64,000 bases of DNA. It comes from JAANXG01 sp034520625 (GTDB lineage: Bacteria; Pseudomonadota; Gammaproteobacteria; Arenicellales; JAANXG01). The notes beneath the pieces were generated by a model. That model was not told where the DNA came from, ran no database searches, and was given only the letters and a program-made list of their open reading frames with translations. The DNA lies in the NCBI GenBank assembly GCA_034520625.1, contig JAXHNI010000004.1, forward strand, positions 310,001 through 374,000, written 5' to 3'. How positions within the stretch are numbered: the first letter of the stretch is position 1; every line of letters begins with the position of its first letter. Position numbers and translations under genes: made by a program. This document shows positions 7,930 to 15,715 of this stretch, in pieces.

Positions 7930-9258
7930 ATGAAATACATCGGAAAGGTCTTGCTGGTCTTGGGCGCGGCTGCGGCAGTCAATGCCGGGGCGGCCGGAAC
8001 GGAGCAACAGTCCTACAGCTTCGACAACGGTGCAGGGCTCGCGGGAACGGCCACGCATTATCAATTCAACAGCCGCCACGGCGACTTTCTGCCCCACGAC
8101 GGCACCCCGGTAAGCCGGTTTCTCGTGGAAAGGTCCTATGGTCCGGCGGGTGCGCTGCACTACGGCACCACATTGAGCGAGGACGAGCACCACTATTACG
8201 GCGGCCTCTCCCTCGGTCCCGCCACCCTGGCCTATTTCCAGGGCGAAGGGGAGTCGTTCTCGAAGGCGGCCAACCCCTTGTACCGGGACCTGCACCAGTA
8301 TTTTTTCCACGGCGGCAGCCGGTCCACGTTCCGGTTTCAGGGCGCGGCGGCCGATGTGGCGCTGCCCGGCGGGTTGAGCACCCAGGTCGCGTATTCCAGC
8401 GTCACGGCGCCGGGGGTCGAAAACCGTTACGGCTACTATGCGGGCGTCGCCGGCAGATTTTTCAAAGCCGGCGTGTCGCAGCTGGACCGCGGCGGCGTCA
8501 AGGTCGGGGACGGCCTGAACCTCGGGGTCTCGGCCGGCGGTGTGGACCTGGCTTACCAGGAACTGCGCAGTGAGTACGACGCCCATGTCAGGCGGCTGGC
8601 CCTGGAATGGTCCGCCGGCCGGACATCCGGATTTTCGCTGGAGCTGGAGCAGGCGCGGAACGACCTTTATGGCCGGGACGACGAGCAGCGGGTCATGTTC
8701 CGGTTCCGGAAACGCCTGGGCAGGATGCCCGCGTTCAACGCGGCCGAAGAGCAGAACGGCGACACCGATGGCGAGCGGCCCGGGTTCGGCAGGGCCGTGG
8801 GTATCGGGGTCGGCCTGGGCGCGGCCGCGGTCGCGCTGAGCTCGGGAAGCGGCGGCGACGACGGCGCGCCGCGTTTCGCCGCGCGCAACGAGGCGGCATT
8901 CAGCGTACTGAATCAGATCAATCCGGTGTCGGTGCGCCGGAATATCGAGCACGGCGGCTGGGTCTACCGCAACGCGGACAACACCTTCAGCCACACGCGG
9001 CCGGTGGCGGGCACCGTCAACTCGGTGAATATCGGCAACCCGTCGACGAGCGTTCCGTCCGGGACCATGGCGAGCGCCAGCTACCATACCCACGGCGGCC
9101 CCGATCCACGCTTCGACAACGAGAACTTCTCGCCCCAGGACATCCTCTCCGACCGGCTGGCCGGCACGGACGGCTACCTGGGCACGCCGGCGGGATTCAT
9201 GAAGCTGCACCACCGGGTGTCGGGCAGGATCACCGTCGTGGGCCGGATCAACAACTGA
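7930..9258 (+). CDS. Exported protein with C-terminal DUF4329 JAMM-like domain
   Basis: 442-residue predicted secreted or surface protein. It has a signal peptide (about residues 1-22, ending VNAGAAG), a beta-rich middle with many aromatic residues (about 25-275), a glycine/alanine-rich hydrophobic stretch VGIGVGLGAAAVALSSGSG near residue 300, and a C-terminal domain matching DUF4329. That domain has EHGGWVYRNADNTF, then YHTHGG and later FSPQDIL. E340, H386, H388, S401 and D404 (approximate numbering) reproduce the E/HxH/SxxD layout of JAMM metalloproteases. Related domains occur at the ends of polymorphic toxins; whether this one is a toxin, a processing peptidase or structural is unknown. 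The next gene starts 2 nt later. Confidence 0.7.
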   Translation: MKYIGKVLLVLGAAAAVNAGAAGTEQQSYSFDNGAGLAGTATHYQFNSRHGDFLPHDGTPVSRFLVERSYGPAGALHYGTTLSEDEHHYYGGLSLGPATLAYFQGEGESFSKAANPLYRDLHQYFFHGGSRSTFRFQGAAADVALPGGLSTQVAYSSVTAPGVENRYGYYAGVAGRFFKAGVSQLDRGGVKVGDGLNLGVSAGGVDLAYQELRSEYDAHVRRLALEWSAGRTSGFSLELEQARNDLYGRDDEQRVMFRFRKRLGRMPAFNAAEEQNGDTDGERPGFGRAVGIGVGLGAAAVALSSGSGGDDGAPRFAARNEAAFSVLNQINPVSVRRNIEHGGWVYRNADNTFSHTRPVAGTVNSVNIGNPSTSVPSGTMASASYHTHGGPDPRFDNENFSPQDILSDRLAGTDGYLGTPAGFMKLHHRVSGRITVVGRINN

Positions 9259-9260
9259 TC

Positions 9261-9725
9261 GTGGGCCGGCGTGCAGCCCTTGCCCTCGGCATCTGCCTGA
9301 TGAACGCACCGGGAGCGGCCATGCAGGACTCCGTGAAACAGAGCATGGCGTACGTCGATGCCCTGGACGAGCGCTGCGTCTACGACCACGGCTACCGATG
9401 CATGGAGCCGGCCGGGGAAGACTTCACTGCCCGGGAGGCGGACGGCGCCATGGTGGCGGGCCCCTACCTGGCTGCCTGGGAGGCATCCTACAGGGACTTC
9501 CTCGAAATACCGGAAATGACCGCCGAGCAGAAGCGTTTACGGCACTACAAGATCGGCTTCGCGGAAACCGAAACCCAGTACATCGTCCTTTTCCAGGGGC
9601 TGCTGCTGCCCATGCTGGAGGAGGGGGAGGTGGTGGGCACCATGCGCGCCACCTACGGAATCAGCACCAAGTACTGGATCGACAAGGCGACACTGGCCGT
9701 CGACAAACGCCTCTTCCTGCGCTGA
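9261..9725 (+). CDS. Small exported protein, partner of the JAMM-domain gene
   Basis: 154-residue protein of unknown function. The GTG at 9261 lies 2 nt after the stop of the JAMM-domain gene and opens a good signal peptide (MGRRAALALGICLMNAPGAA). The mature part contains two cysteines (ERCVYDHGYRCMEP) that could form a disulfide, and an acidic helical middle; it ends YWIDKATLAVDKRLFLR. The longer open frame starting at 8607 overlaps the upstream gene and is not real. Tight coupling suggests a joint role with the upstream protein, such as an inhibitor, chaperone or immunity factor, but this is only inferred from position. Confidence 0.65.
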   Translation: MGRRAALALGICLMNAPGAAMQDSVKQSMAYVDALDERCVYDHGYRCMEPAGEDFTAREADGAMVAGPYLAAWEASYRDFLEIPEMTAEQKRLRHYKIGFAETETQYIVLFQGLLLPMLEEGEVVGTMRATYGISTKYWIDKATLAVDKRLFLR

Positions 9726-9802
9726 GTGCCGGCGAGCCGGGGTGCCATGGCCCGCTTCACACCGAGCCGGCGCGAATGATTTTTGCATGTCCGCCGCTGA
9801 CC

Positions 9803-9840
9803 TGTCAGGCGTAAAGCCTGACCCACATGGACTTTGTTTT
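9803..9840 (+). repeat. REP-like element, TGTCAGGC type
   Basis: Contains the imperfect hairpin GTCAGGCGTAAAGCCTGAC (9804-9822) followed by CCACATGGACTTTGTTTT. Nearly the same sequence occurs in the right half of the element at 35452-35512, so both belong to one dispersed family. It lies between the small exported protein and the M28 peptidase. Confidence 0.7.
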
Positions 9841-9904
9841 ATCCTATCAAGGTTAAGATCATGCGTTCTTGAACGGTTGGACACAGGCCGATGATAATCG
9901 CTGA

Positions 9905-10933
9905 ATGTCCGGGAATACTTCGAGGCGCGTGGTGATTTGGCTGATCGTCCTGGCGGCGGGTCTGGCCGCCGGCGCAGGGTGGATGACGTGGATGCCGGGT
10001 AAAAGCGTGCGCGGCCCGCTGCCGGTACTCAGCGACCCGGAAAGGAAGCTGTCCGGGCGGCTTGAGTCGGATGTGCGAACCCTGTCCGTGGAGATCGGCG
10101 AGCGCAACGTGTTCACGCCGGATTCCATGTCCCGGACGGTGGACTGGATCGAAGAGCGCATGCGCGAGGCGGGCTACAGCCCGCAGCGCCGTACCTACGA
10201 GCTCGGCGGCAGCTCGGCGACGGAGCTGGCGGGGCATCCGGCGCTGAACCTGGTGGCCGAGCTGCCGGGCAGTGAACGACCCGGAGAAGTCGTCATCATC
10301 GGGGCCCACTACGACTCGGTGGTCCGTTCACCCGGCGCCAACGACAATGCCAGCGGCATCGCGGCGCTGCTGGCGCTGGCGGAATGGTTCCGGGAGCGGC
10401 CGCAGCCACGGACCATACGGTTCGTCGCGTTCGCCAACGAGGAGCCGCCGATGTTCGCAAGCAGCGACATGGGCAGCCATGCCTATGCAGCGCACAGCCG
10501 CGGGGTCGGCGAGGGCATCACCGCCATGATGTCCATGGACGGCATCGCGTACTTCAGCGACGAGCCGGGCAGCCAGCGATACCCGCTGCCCGGCCTCGAC
10601 CTGATATATCCGACGCGGGGTAACTTCATCGGATTCGTTACGCGCGCTGGGGATGCGCGACTGCTACGCGAGGCCATCGGCGCATTCCGGGAACAGGCCT
10701 CGATTCCCTCCGAGGGCGCCGCCCTGCCGGGCGGCATGCCAGGCGTGGGCTGGTCGGACCACTGGGCGTTCTGGCAGCACGACTATTCAGCGTTCCTCGT
10801 AACCGATACGCTGCCTTTTCGCGATCCGCACTATCACACGCCGGGGGATACCGCCGACCGGCTCGATTACGATCGCCTGGCCCGGGTGGTTCACGGACTG
10901 AAGGCGGTGATAGCGAAGCTCGCCGGCGCGTAG
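9905..10933 (+). CDS. M28 family zinc metallopeptidase, membrane-anchored
   Basis: 342-residue M28 aminopeptidase-like enzyme. One N-terminal transmembrane or signal segment (about residues 8-28) would export the catalytic domain to the periplasm. Zinc ligands and catalytic residues are visible in order: GAHYDS (His, Asp nearby), GANDNASG (bridging Asp), FANEEPP (general base and ligand Glu), MSMDGI (Asp) and DPHYHTPGDT (His). This is a complete two-zinc set. Substrate is probably peptide N termini, but the family also contains glutaminyl cyclases and others. Stand-alone gene; it converges with hcmA downstream. Confidence 0.9.
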   Translation: MSGNTSRRVVIWLIVLAAGLAAGAGWMTWMPGKSVRGPLPVLSDPERKLSGRLESDVRTLSVEIGERNVFTPDSMSRTVDWIEERMREAGYSPQRRTYELGGSSATELAGHPALNLVAELPGSERPGEVVIIGAHYDSVVRSPGANDNASGIAALLALAEWFRERPQPRTIRFVAFANEEPPMFASSDMGSHAYAAHSRGVGEGITAMMSMDGIAYFSDEPGSQRYPLPGLDLIYPTRGNFIGFVTRAGDARLLREAIGAFREQASIPSEGAALPGGMPGVGWSDHWAFWQHDYSAFLVTDTLPFRDPHYHTPGDTADRLDYDRLARVVHGLKAVIAKLAGA

Positions 10934-10971
10934 CCTGGTTGTTGAGCTTTAAAAGGGTTGGAGTACTTGCC

Positions 10972-10994
10972 AAAAAGGGAACAGATTTATTTTC
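10972..10994 (+). repeat. Fragment resembling RAYT/REP-associated sequence
   Basis: AAAAAGGGAACAGATTTATT and following TTTCG match the motif AAAAGGGNACAGATTTATTTT that I recall as flanking REP-associated tyrosine transposases in many proteobacteria. No transposase gene is present in the roughly 100 bp between the convergent M28 and hcmA genes. It is most simply a fossil end. Confidence 0.45.
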
Positions 10995-11034
10995 GAAATG
11001 TAGCCCTTGAAAACACGGAAAAACACGATCCCGG

Positions 11035-12735
11035 TCAGATCACCGCCGTCTCCCGGTAGGTGCCCCACATCTCCCGCAGCGACTCGACGATGTCGCCCAT
11101 TGAGGCGCCGGCCTTTACGAGCTCGATGGTGACCGGCATGAGGTCCTGTGACTCGTCCTCGGCCACGCCGCGCAGCTTCTCCAGCAGCTGCTGGACCTGC
11201 ACTTCGTCGCGTTTGTGGCGCACTCCCTGGAGTCGCTTTATCTGGTTGCGCTCGGTTTCCGGATCGTGCGGGTGGGTCTCGACGTCGGGATTACCGTCCT
11301 CCTCGACGTAGCAGTTGACGCCGATCACCGGGCGGTCGCCGCTGGCCTTGCGGATGGCGTAGTCGTAGGCCGAGTCGGCGATGCCGCGCTGGAAGTAGCC
11401 GTCGTCGATGCACTGGATGGTGCCGCCCAGTTCCGCGACCTCGTCGAGGATGCGCCAGACCTCGTTCTCGATGCGCGTCGTCAGGTTCTCGACGTACCAG
11501 GAGCCGCCGATGCCGTCGACGACGTCCGCCACGCCGGTTTCGTGGGCGATCACCTGTTGGGTGCGCAGGGCGAGCTTCATGGCCTCTTCGGTGGGGATCG
11601 CGTAGGCCTCGTCGAGGCCGTTGGTGTGCAGTGACTGGGCGCCGCCGAGCACCGCCGACAGGGCCTGGAACGCGGTGCGCACGATGTTCACCTTGGGCTG
11701 GGGCTTGGTGAGCGTGGCGGCGGCGGTCTGGGCATGGAAGCGCAGCCGGCAGGATTCGGGCTTCTTTGCGCCGAAGCGCTCGCGCATGATCTTCGCGTAT
11801 ACCCGCCGGGCGGCCCGGAACTTGGCGATCTCTTCGAAGAAGTCCGCCTGGCTGACGAAGAAGAACGACAGCCGCGGCGCGAACTCGTCAACATCCACCC
11901 CGGCATTTACCGCCTCCTGGACGTACTGGATGGTGCTGGCCATGGTGTAGGCCACCTCCTGGGTAGCGATCGCTCCGGCCTCGGAGATGTGGTAGCCGGA
12001 GATGTTGAGCGGGTTGTAGCGGGGCAGGTGCCGCGCCCCATAGGTGATGCAGTCGCGCACGATGCGCAGCGACGGCCGCACCGGGTAGATCCATTCCTTC
12101 TGCGCCATGTACTCCTTGAGGATGTCGTTCTGGATCGTGCCGGACAGTTTCTTCAGGTCGAATCCGTTCTTCTCGGCCACGGCGATGTACATGGCGAACA
12201 GGATCCAGGCCGAGGGGTTGATGGTCATGGACACAGAGATTTTTTCCAGGTCGATCCGGTCGAACAGGTCCTCCATGTCGGCGAGGGTGTCGATGGCCAC
12301 ACCTTCGCGGCCGACCTCCCCCTCGCTCATCGCGTGGTCGGAGTCGTAGCCCATGAGGGTGGGCATGTCGAAGTCCACCGACAGGCCGGTCTGGCCCTGG
12401 GCCATGAGGTAGTGAAAACGTCGGTTGGTGTCGACGGCGGTGCCGAAGCCGGCGATCTGGCGCATGGTCCAGTGTCGGCCGCGGTACATGGTGGGGTAGG
12501 GGCCCCGGGTGAACGGATAGCGGCCCGGCAGGCCGATGTCGTCCCAGGGGGTATCGCCGACATCGGCCGGCGTATAGGTGCGCTTTACATCCTGGCCGGC
12601 GCCGGTGCGGAACGCGCGCCGGCGCTCAGGCGCCCGCTCGAGGAATCCGGCGACTTCTCCGGCTTCCCAGTCGCGGTATTCGGCGTCTATGTGGTCGAGC
12701 TCTTCTTTGTGGAACAGGGGCAGTTGTTTAGTCAT
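11035..12735 (-). CDS. hcmA: 2-hydroxyisobutyryl-CoA mutase large subunit (B12-dependent)
   Basis: 566-residue TIM-barrel large subunit of an adenosylcobalamin-dependent acyl-CoA mutase, without its own B12 domain; that is the separate protein at 15266-15715. Two residues decide specificity. MRQIAGFG has Ile94 where methylmalonyl-CoA mutase has Tyr and isobutyryl-CoA mutase Phe. LSVDFDMPT has Asp121 where the others have Ala. This Ile/Asp pair is the published hallmark of HcmA (Ile90/Asp117 in Aquincola), with the same 27-residue spacing. The reaction is interconversion of 2-hydroxyisobutyryl-CoA and 3-hydroxybutyryl-CoA. The start overlaps the end of meaH by 8 nt. Last gene of the operon. 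Confidence 0.88.
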   Translation of the reverse strand: MTKQLPLFHKEELDHIDAEYRDWEAGEVAGFLERAPERRRAFRTGAGQDVKRTYTPADVGDTPWDDIGLPGRYPFTRGPYPTMYRGRHWTMRQIAGFGTAVDTNRRFHYLMAQGQTGLSVDFDMPTLMGYDSDHAMSEGEVGREGVAIDTLADMEDLFDRIDLEKISVSMTINPSAWILFAMYIAVAEKNGFDLKKLSGTIQNDILKEYMAQKEWIYPVRPSLRIVRDCITYGARHLPRYNPLNISGYHISEAGAIATQEVAYTMASTIQYVQEAVNAGVDVDEFAPRLSFFFVSQADFFEEIAKFRAARRVYAKIMRERFGAKKPESCRLRFHAQTAAATLTKPQPKVNIVRTAFQALSAVLGGAQSLHTNGLDEAYAIPTEEAMKLALRTQQVIAHETGVADVVDGIGGSWYVENLTTRIENEVWRILDEVAELGGTIQCIDDGYFQRGIADSAYDYAIRKASGDRPVIGVNCYVEEDGNPDVETHPHDPETERNQIKRLQGVRHKRDEVQVQQLLEKLRGVAEDESQDLMPVTIELVKAGASMGDIVESLREMWGTYRETAVI

Positions 12736-13705
12736 GGCGAATCCTCGAATGAATGGCTGTCAGCAGCTCTAGGGCCCCGGCATGGGGGTCGGTCTCACGG
12801 CGGCTGACGCGGCCGAGAACGTCCGCGAGGTCGGCCTCGCGCTGGCGGCGGAAGTCTTCGCGCACAATGCCCTCGGCGATCTTGATCATGCGATTGGCGG
12901 CGATCTCGCTGCGCTTGCTCTCCAGCGTACCGGTATCGACCAGGTGCGCCCGATGCCGATCGATGGCGTCGCGCAGCTCGTCGACTCCGGTTTCCTGCTC
13001 CGCGCTGGTGGCGACGACGGGTGTGTACCACTGTCCCTGGCCCTGCGGCATGCTCATTGACAGCATGGACTTGAGCTCCATCACCGTCCGGTTCGCATCG
13101 GCGCGGTCGGCTTTGGAGACGACATGGATATCGGCGATCTCGAGCACCCCGGCCTTGATGGCCTGGATGTCGTCGCCGAGGCCCGGCGCCGAGACCACGA
13201 CGGTTGTGTGCGCGGCCTGGACGATGTCGACCTCATCCTGGCCGACGCCCACTGTCTCGATCAGGATGACGTCGAGACCCGCCGCGTCCAGCACGTCCAC
13301 GGCATCAAGGCTCGCTTTCGCAAGCCCGCCGAGCGCGCCGCGGGTGGCCATGCTGCGGATGAAGACGCCGGGGTCCTGAACGAGATTCGACATGCGGATG
13401 CGGTCGCCCAGAATTGCGCCCCCGGAGAAGGGGCTCGACGGGTCGATGGCGACGATTCCCACCCGGCGGCCGCCTTCCCGCAACACCCGGGCCAGCTGTG
13501 ACACCAGGGTGGATTTGCCGCAGCCGGGCACCCCGGTGACGCCGACCACGTGGGCCCGGCCGGTGTGCCGATAGATCTCGGCGAGTGCCGGGCGGCATTC
13601 GTCCTCGCCGGCCTCGACCCGGGTAATGAGCCGGGCCGCGGCGCGCAGGTTGCCGGTGTCGAGCACACGCCGGGCCAGCTCGGTGGAGGGAACGCGCGTC
13701 GTCAC
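12728..13705 (-). CDS. meaH: MeaB/ArgK-type GTPase chaperone of the acyl-CoA mutase
   Basis: 325-residue G3E-family P-loop GTPase that protects and reloads the B12 mutase. Visible motifs are Walker A GVPGCGKSTL, the family segment AIDPSSPFSGGAILGDRIRM, VFIRSMATRG, the switch region ETVGVGQDEVDI, and the nucleotide base motif SKAD. The GTG at 13705 overlaps the TGA of the upstream ligase gene (GTGA), giving the start; the longer frame running back to 15154 is only a read-through of an open frame across the ligase gene. Its position directly before hcmA fits the gene called meaH in known 2-hydroxyisobutyrate clusters. Full length. Confidence 0.9.
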   Translation of the reverse strand: MTTRVPSTELARRVLDTGNLRAAARLITRVEAGEDECRPALAEIYRHTGRAHVVGVTGVPGCGKSTLVSQLARVLREGGRRVGIVAIDPSSPFSGGAILGDRIRMSNLVQDPGVFIRSMATRGALGGLAKASLDAVDVLDAAGLDVILIETVGVGQDEVDIVQAAHTTVVVSAPGLGDDIQAIKAGVLEIADIHVVSKADRADANRTVMELKSMLSMSMPQGQGQWYTPVVATSAEQETGVDELRDAIDRHRAHLVDTGTLESKRSEIAANRMIKIAEGIVREDFRRQREADLADVLGRVSRRETDPHAGALELLTAIHSRIRHD

Positions 13706-15135
13706 GGCGCCTCTTCGCGCAGGGTCTTGTACAGGTCGCGATCTTCGATTACGCGGCGGGCCTTGAAATCCGTGCGCGGGAACGTGCCCGCCTCCACCAT
13801 CTCGATGCCGACGCGAAAGCCGAGCATGCGCTCGAGATCGTGCTTCGCTTTGTTGCGGAAGGCGTCGACGGCCTCGGCGCCGCGCACCTCGAGATCCTTC
13901 GCCGGCTCCAGGCGGATCAGCAGCTCGTCCATGGCGCCCTCGCGGCTGATGACGATGCGGTGCTCGCCGCCGTAGCCGTCCATGCGGTTGAGGGTGGCGT
14001 GGATCTCGCTGGGATACACGTTCTCGCCGCGCACCTGGAACATGTCGTCTATGCGCCCGTAGATGCCCCGTGGCAGCCGCGGGTAGGTGCGCCCACAGGG
14101 GTTGTCCTCCATCACCCAGTGGGTGAGGTCGCCGGAAAGCAGTCGAATCATGGGCTGCGAGGTACGCTCCAGGTTGGTGTAAACCGGTGTTCCTTGTTTG
14201 CCCCAGGGCACCCGGCGATGCGTTTCCGGGTCGCAGACCTCGGCGTAGACCATGTCCTGCCACAGCAGCATGCCGTCGGTCTCGGCGCTGCCCGCGCCGT
14301 TCATCCAGGGCGTGACCTCGGCCATGGTCCCCGAGTCGATGACGCGGGCGCCGAAGGTGTCGGCGATGCGGTCGCGGATGCCCGGTATCGAGGCACCGGG
14401 TTCGCCCGAAAAGAACATTGTGCGCAGCCCGAAGTCGCGGGGATCGACGCCTTCCTCGGCGGCGACTTCGGCAAGGCGCAGGGCATACGAGGGCGTGGCG
14501 TAGAACCCGGCCGGCCGCATCATCTGCAGCCAGGTCACAGCGCGCTGGGTCATGCCGGGTGCCCCCGCGCCGAAGGGGAAGCATCTGCAGCCGAGGCGCT
14601 CGGCGCCGGCCAGGGTGCCCCAGGAGCCCATGTAGAGGCTGAACACGGAGGCGATGAAAACCGTGTCGCCGGGCCGCAGGCCCATGCCCCACATGACCCG
14701 CGCCTGATTGTTGGCGATGGTGTTCCAGTCGCGCCGCCCGATGCCGAAAGCCGTCGGCCGTCCGGTGGTGCCGGAGGTGCCGTGTACGTGATGGACTTCG
14801 TCTTCGGGGATGCAAAGATAGTCGCCGAACGGCGGCGCGGCCGCCTGGGCCTCGCGCAGATCCTGCTTGGTGATCACCGGCACCCGGTCCTCGAAATCCT
14901 CGAGGGAGCGAATCTGATCCGGATGCACACCGGCTTCTTCCCATTTTCGCCGGTAGAACGGCGCGTTCTCCCAGGCGTGGTGCATGACCTGGCGGAGCCG
15001 TCCCAGAATCAGTGCGTCGCGCTCCCCCGGCTCCATGGTCTCGCGCTCCGGAAACCAGTAGCGGCTGGATGCGTCCGGAATGTAGTCGTCGTCGTAGTCG
15101 GGCGGGAACTGCCAGCTTTCCATCATGGGTGCCAC
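13702..15135 (-). CDS. hcl: PaaK-type acyl-CoA ligase, probable 2-hydroxyisobutyrate-CoA ligase
   Basis: 477-residue AMP-forming CoA ligase of the phenylacetate-CoA ligase branch. The ATP loop is HGTSGTTGRPTAFGIG (about residue 118), followed by FFSGEPGASIPGIRDR, the DSGTMAEVTPWMNG acyl pocket/A5 region, YGRIDDMFQVRGENVYPSEI and a C-terminal FKARRVIEDRDLY with the expected lysine. In known hcm clusters a ligase of this type activates 2-hydroxyisobutyrate to its CoA ester, and that role is inferred here from operon position. ATG codons at 15135, 15126 and 15123 are all possible. A repeat-containing gap of 130 nt separates it from hcmB upstream; its stop overlaps the GTG of meaH. Confidence 0.8.
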   Translation of the reverse strand: MAPMMESWQFPPDYDDDYIPDASSRYWFPERETMEPGERDALILGRLRQVMHHAWENAPFYRRKWEEAGVHPDQIRSLEDFEDRVPVITKQDLREAQAAAPPFGDYLCIPEDEVHHVHGTSGTTGRPTAFGIGRRDWNTIANNQARVMWGMGLRPGDTVFIASVFSLYMGSWGTLAGAERLGCRCFPFGAGAPGMTQRAVTWLQMMRPAGFYATPSYALRLAEVAAEEGVDPRDFGLRTMFFSGEPGASIPGIRDRIADTFGARVIDSGTMAEVTPWMNGAGSAETDGMLLWQDMVYAEVCDPETHRRVPWGKQGTPVYTNLERTSQPMIRLLSGDLTHWVMEDNPCGRTYPRLPRGIYGRIDDMFQVRGENVYPSEIHATLNRMDGYGGEHRIVISREGAMDELLIRLEPAKDLEVRGAEAVDAFRNKAKHDLERMLGFRVGIEMVEAGTFPRTDFKARRVIEDRDLYKTLREEAP

Positions 15136-15155
15136 CGCGGCGCGTCGGCGCCACC

Positions 15156-15227
15156 TGTAGGTCGGGCGCGAGCCCGACAGCGACCTTCAGAATCCGCTGC
15201 GCGTGTCGGGCTTGCGCCCGACCTACA
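15156..15227. repeat. REP-like inverted pair inside the hcm operon
   Basis: Two copies of TGTAGGTCGGGCGC-type sequence face each other: 15156-15179 and 15204-15227. Each also has its own internal GTCGGGC/GCCCGAC hairpin. The pair is the same family as 27879-27996. It lies between hcmB and the CoA ligase, so it would be transcribed within the operon and could stabilise or attenuate the mRNA. Confidence 0.8.
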
Positions 15228-15265
15228 GTGGGCTTCGAGGATGCGGGGTGTCGGCGCCGGGCGGC

Positions 15266-15715
15266 TCATCGCGGACCGCGCTCGGCGACCAGCTTCCGGA
15301 ACGCGCCCACGATCTCGTCCGGCGGCGTGTCCTGCAACAAGATCTTCTGCACGCCCATATCCGTCAGTTTCACGATGTCGTCGTCGGGGATCACGCCGCC
15401 GCCGGCAACGATGATGTCCGAGGCGTCGTGTTCCTCGAGCGCCTTCATGATCCTTGGAAAGACGGTCATATGGGCGCCCGACAGGATGGATACGCCGAGA
15501 ATGTCGACGTCCTCCTGTACCGCGGCGGCGACGACTTCCTCGGGCGTGCGGTGAAGCCCGGAATAAACCACGTCCATCCCCGCGTCCCGCAGGGCCCGGG
15601 CGACGACCTTTACCCCGCGGTCATGTCCGTCCAGGCCTACCTTGGCGAGCAGCACCCGGATATTGTCGTCATGTTCGGGCGCGGTCTGCGTGTTGTTCTC
15701 TGTCATGTTGTTCAC
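15266..15715 (-). CDS. hcmB: 2-hydroxyisobutyryl-CoA mutase small subunit (B12-binding)
   Basis: 149-residue cobalamin-binding Rossmann domain that completes the mutase. After a polar leader of about 18 residues comes RVLLAKVGLDGHDRGVKVVA with the base-off B12 motif D-x-H-x-x-G. SILSGAHM and VAGGGVIPDDDIVKL supply the rest of the dimethylbenzimidazole-tail pocket. A separate small subunit matches HcmB and IcmB-type enzymes rather than fused methylmalonyl-CoA mutases. The ATG overlaps the stop of the upstream GntR gene by 4 nt, so regulator and mutase are coupled. No B12 biosynthesis or transport gene is in the window. Confidence 0.92.
   Translation of the reverse strand: MNNMTENNTQTAPEHDDNIRVLLAKVGLDGHDRGVKVVARALRDAGMDVVYSGLHRTPEEVVAAAVQEDVDILGVSILSGAHMTVFPRIMKALEEHDASDIIVAGGGVIPDDDIVKLTDMGVQKILLQDTPPDEIVGAFRKLVAERGPR

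Noticed and set aside
7927..9309. 460-codon minus-strand frame opposite the JAMM-domain gene
   Set aside because: The plus strand has a signal peptide, promoter, ribosome binding site and a recognisable domain; the minus frame has none.
11035..12735. Methylmalonyl-CoA mutase
   Set aside because: The Tyr that marks methylmalonyl-CoA mutase is Ile94, and Asp121 replaces Ala; the B12 domain is also a separate protein.
12728..15154. 808-codon open frame covering meaH and the CoA ligase region
   Set aside because: The upper part is the wrong frame of the ligase gene with arginine-rich, motif-free sequence; the real meaH begins at the GTG at 13705.
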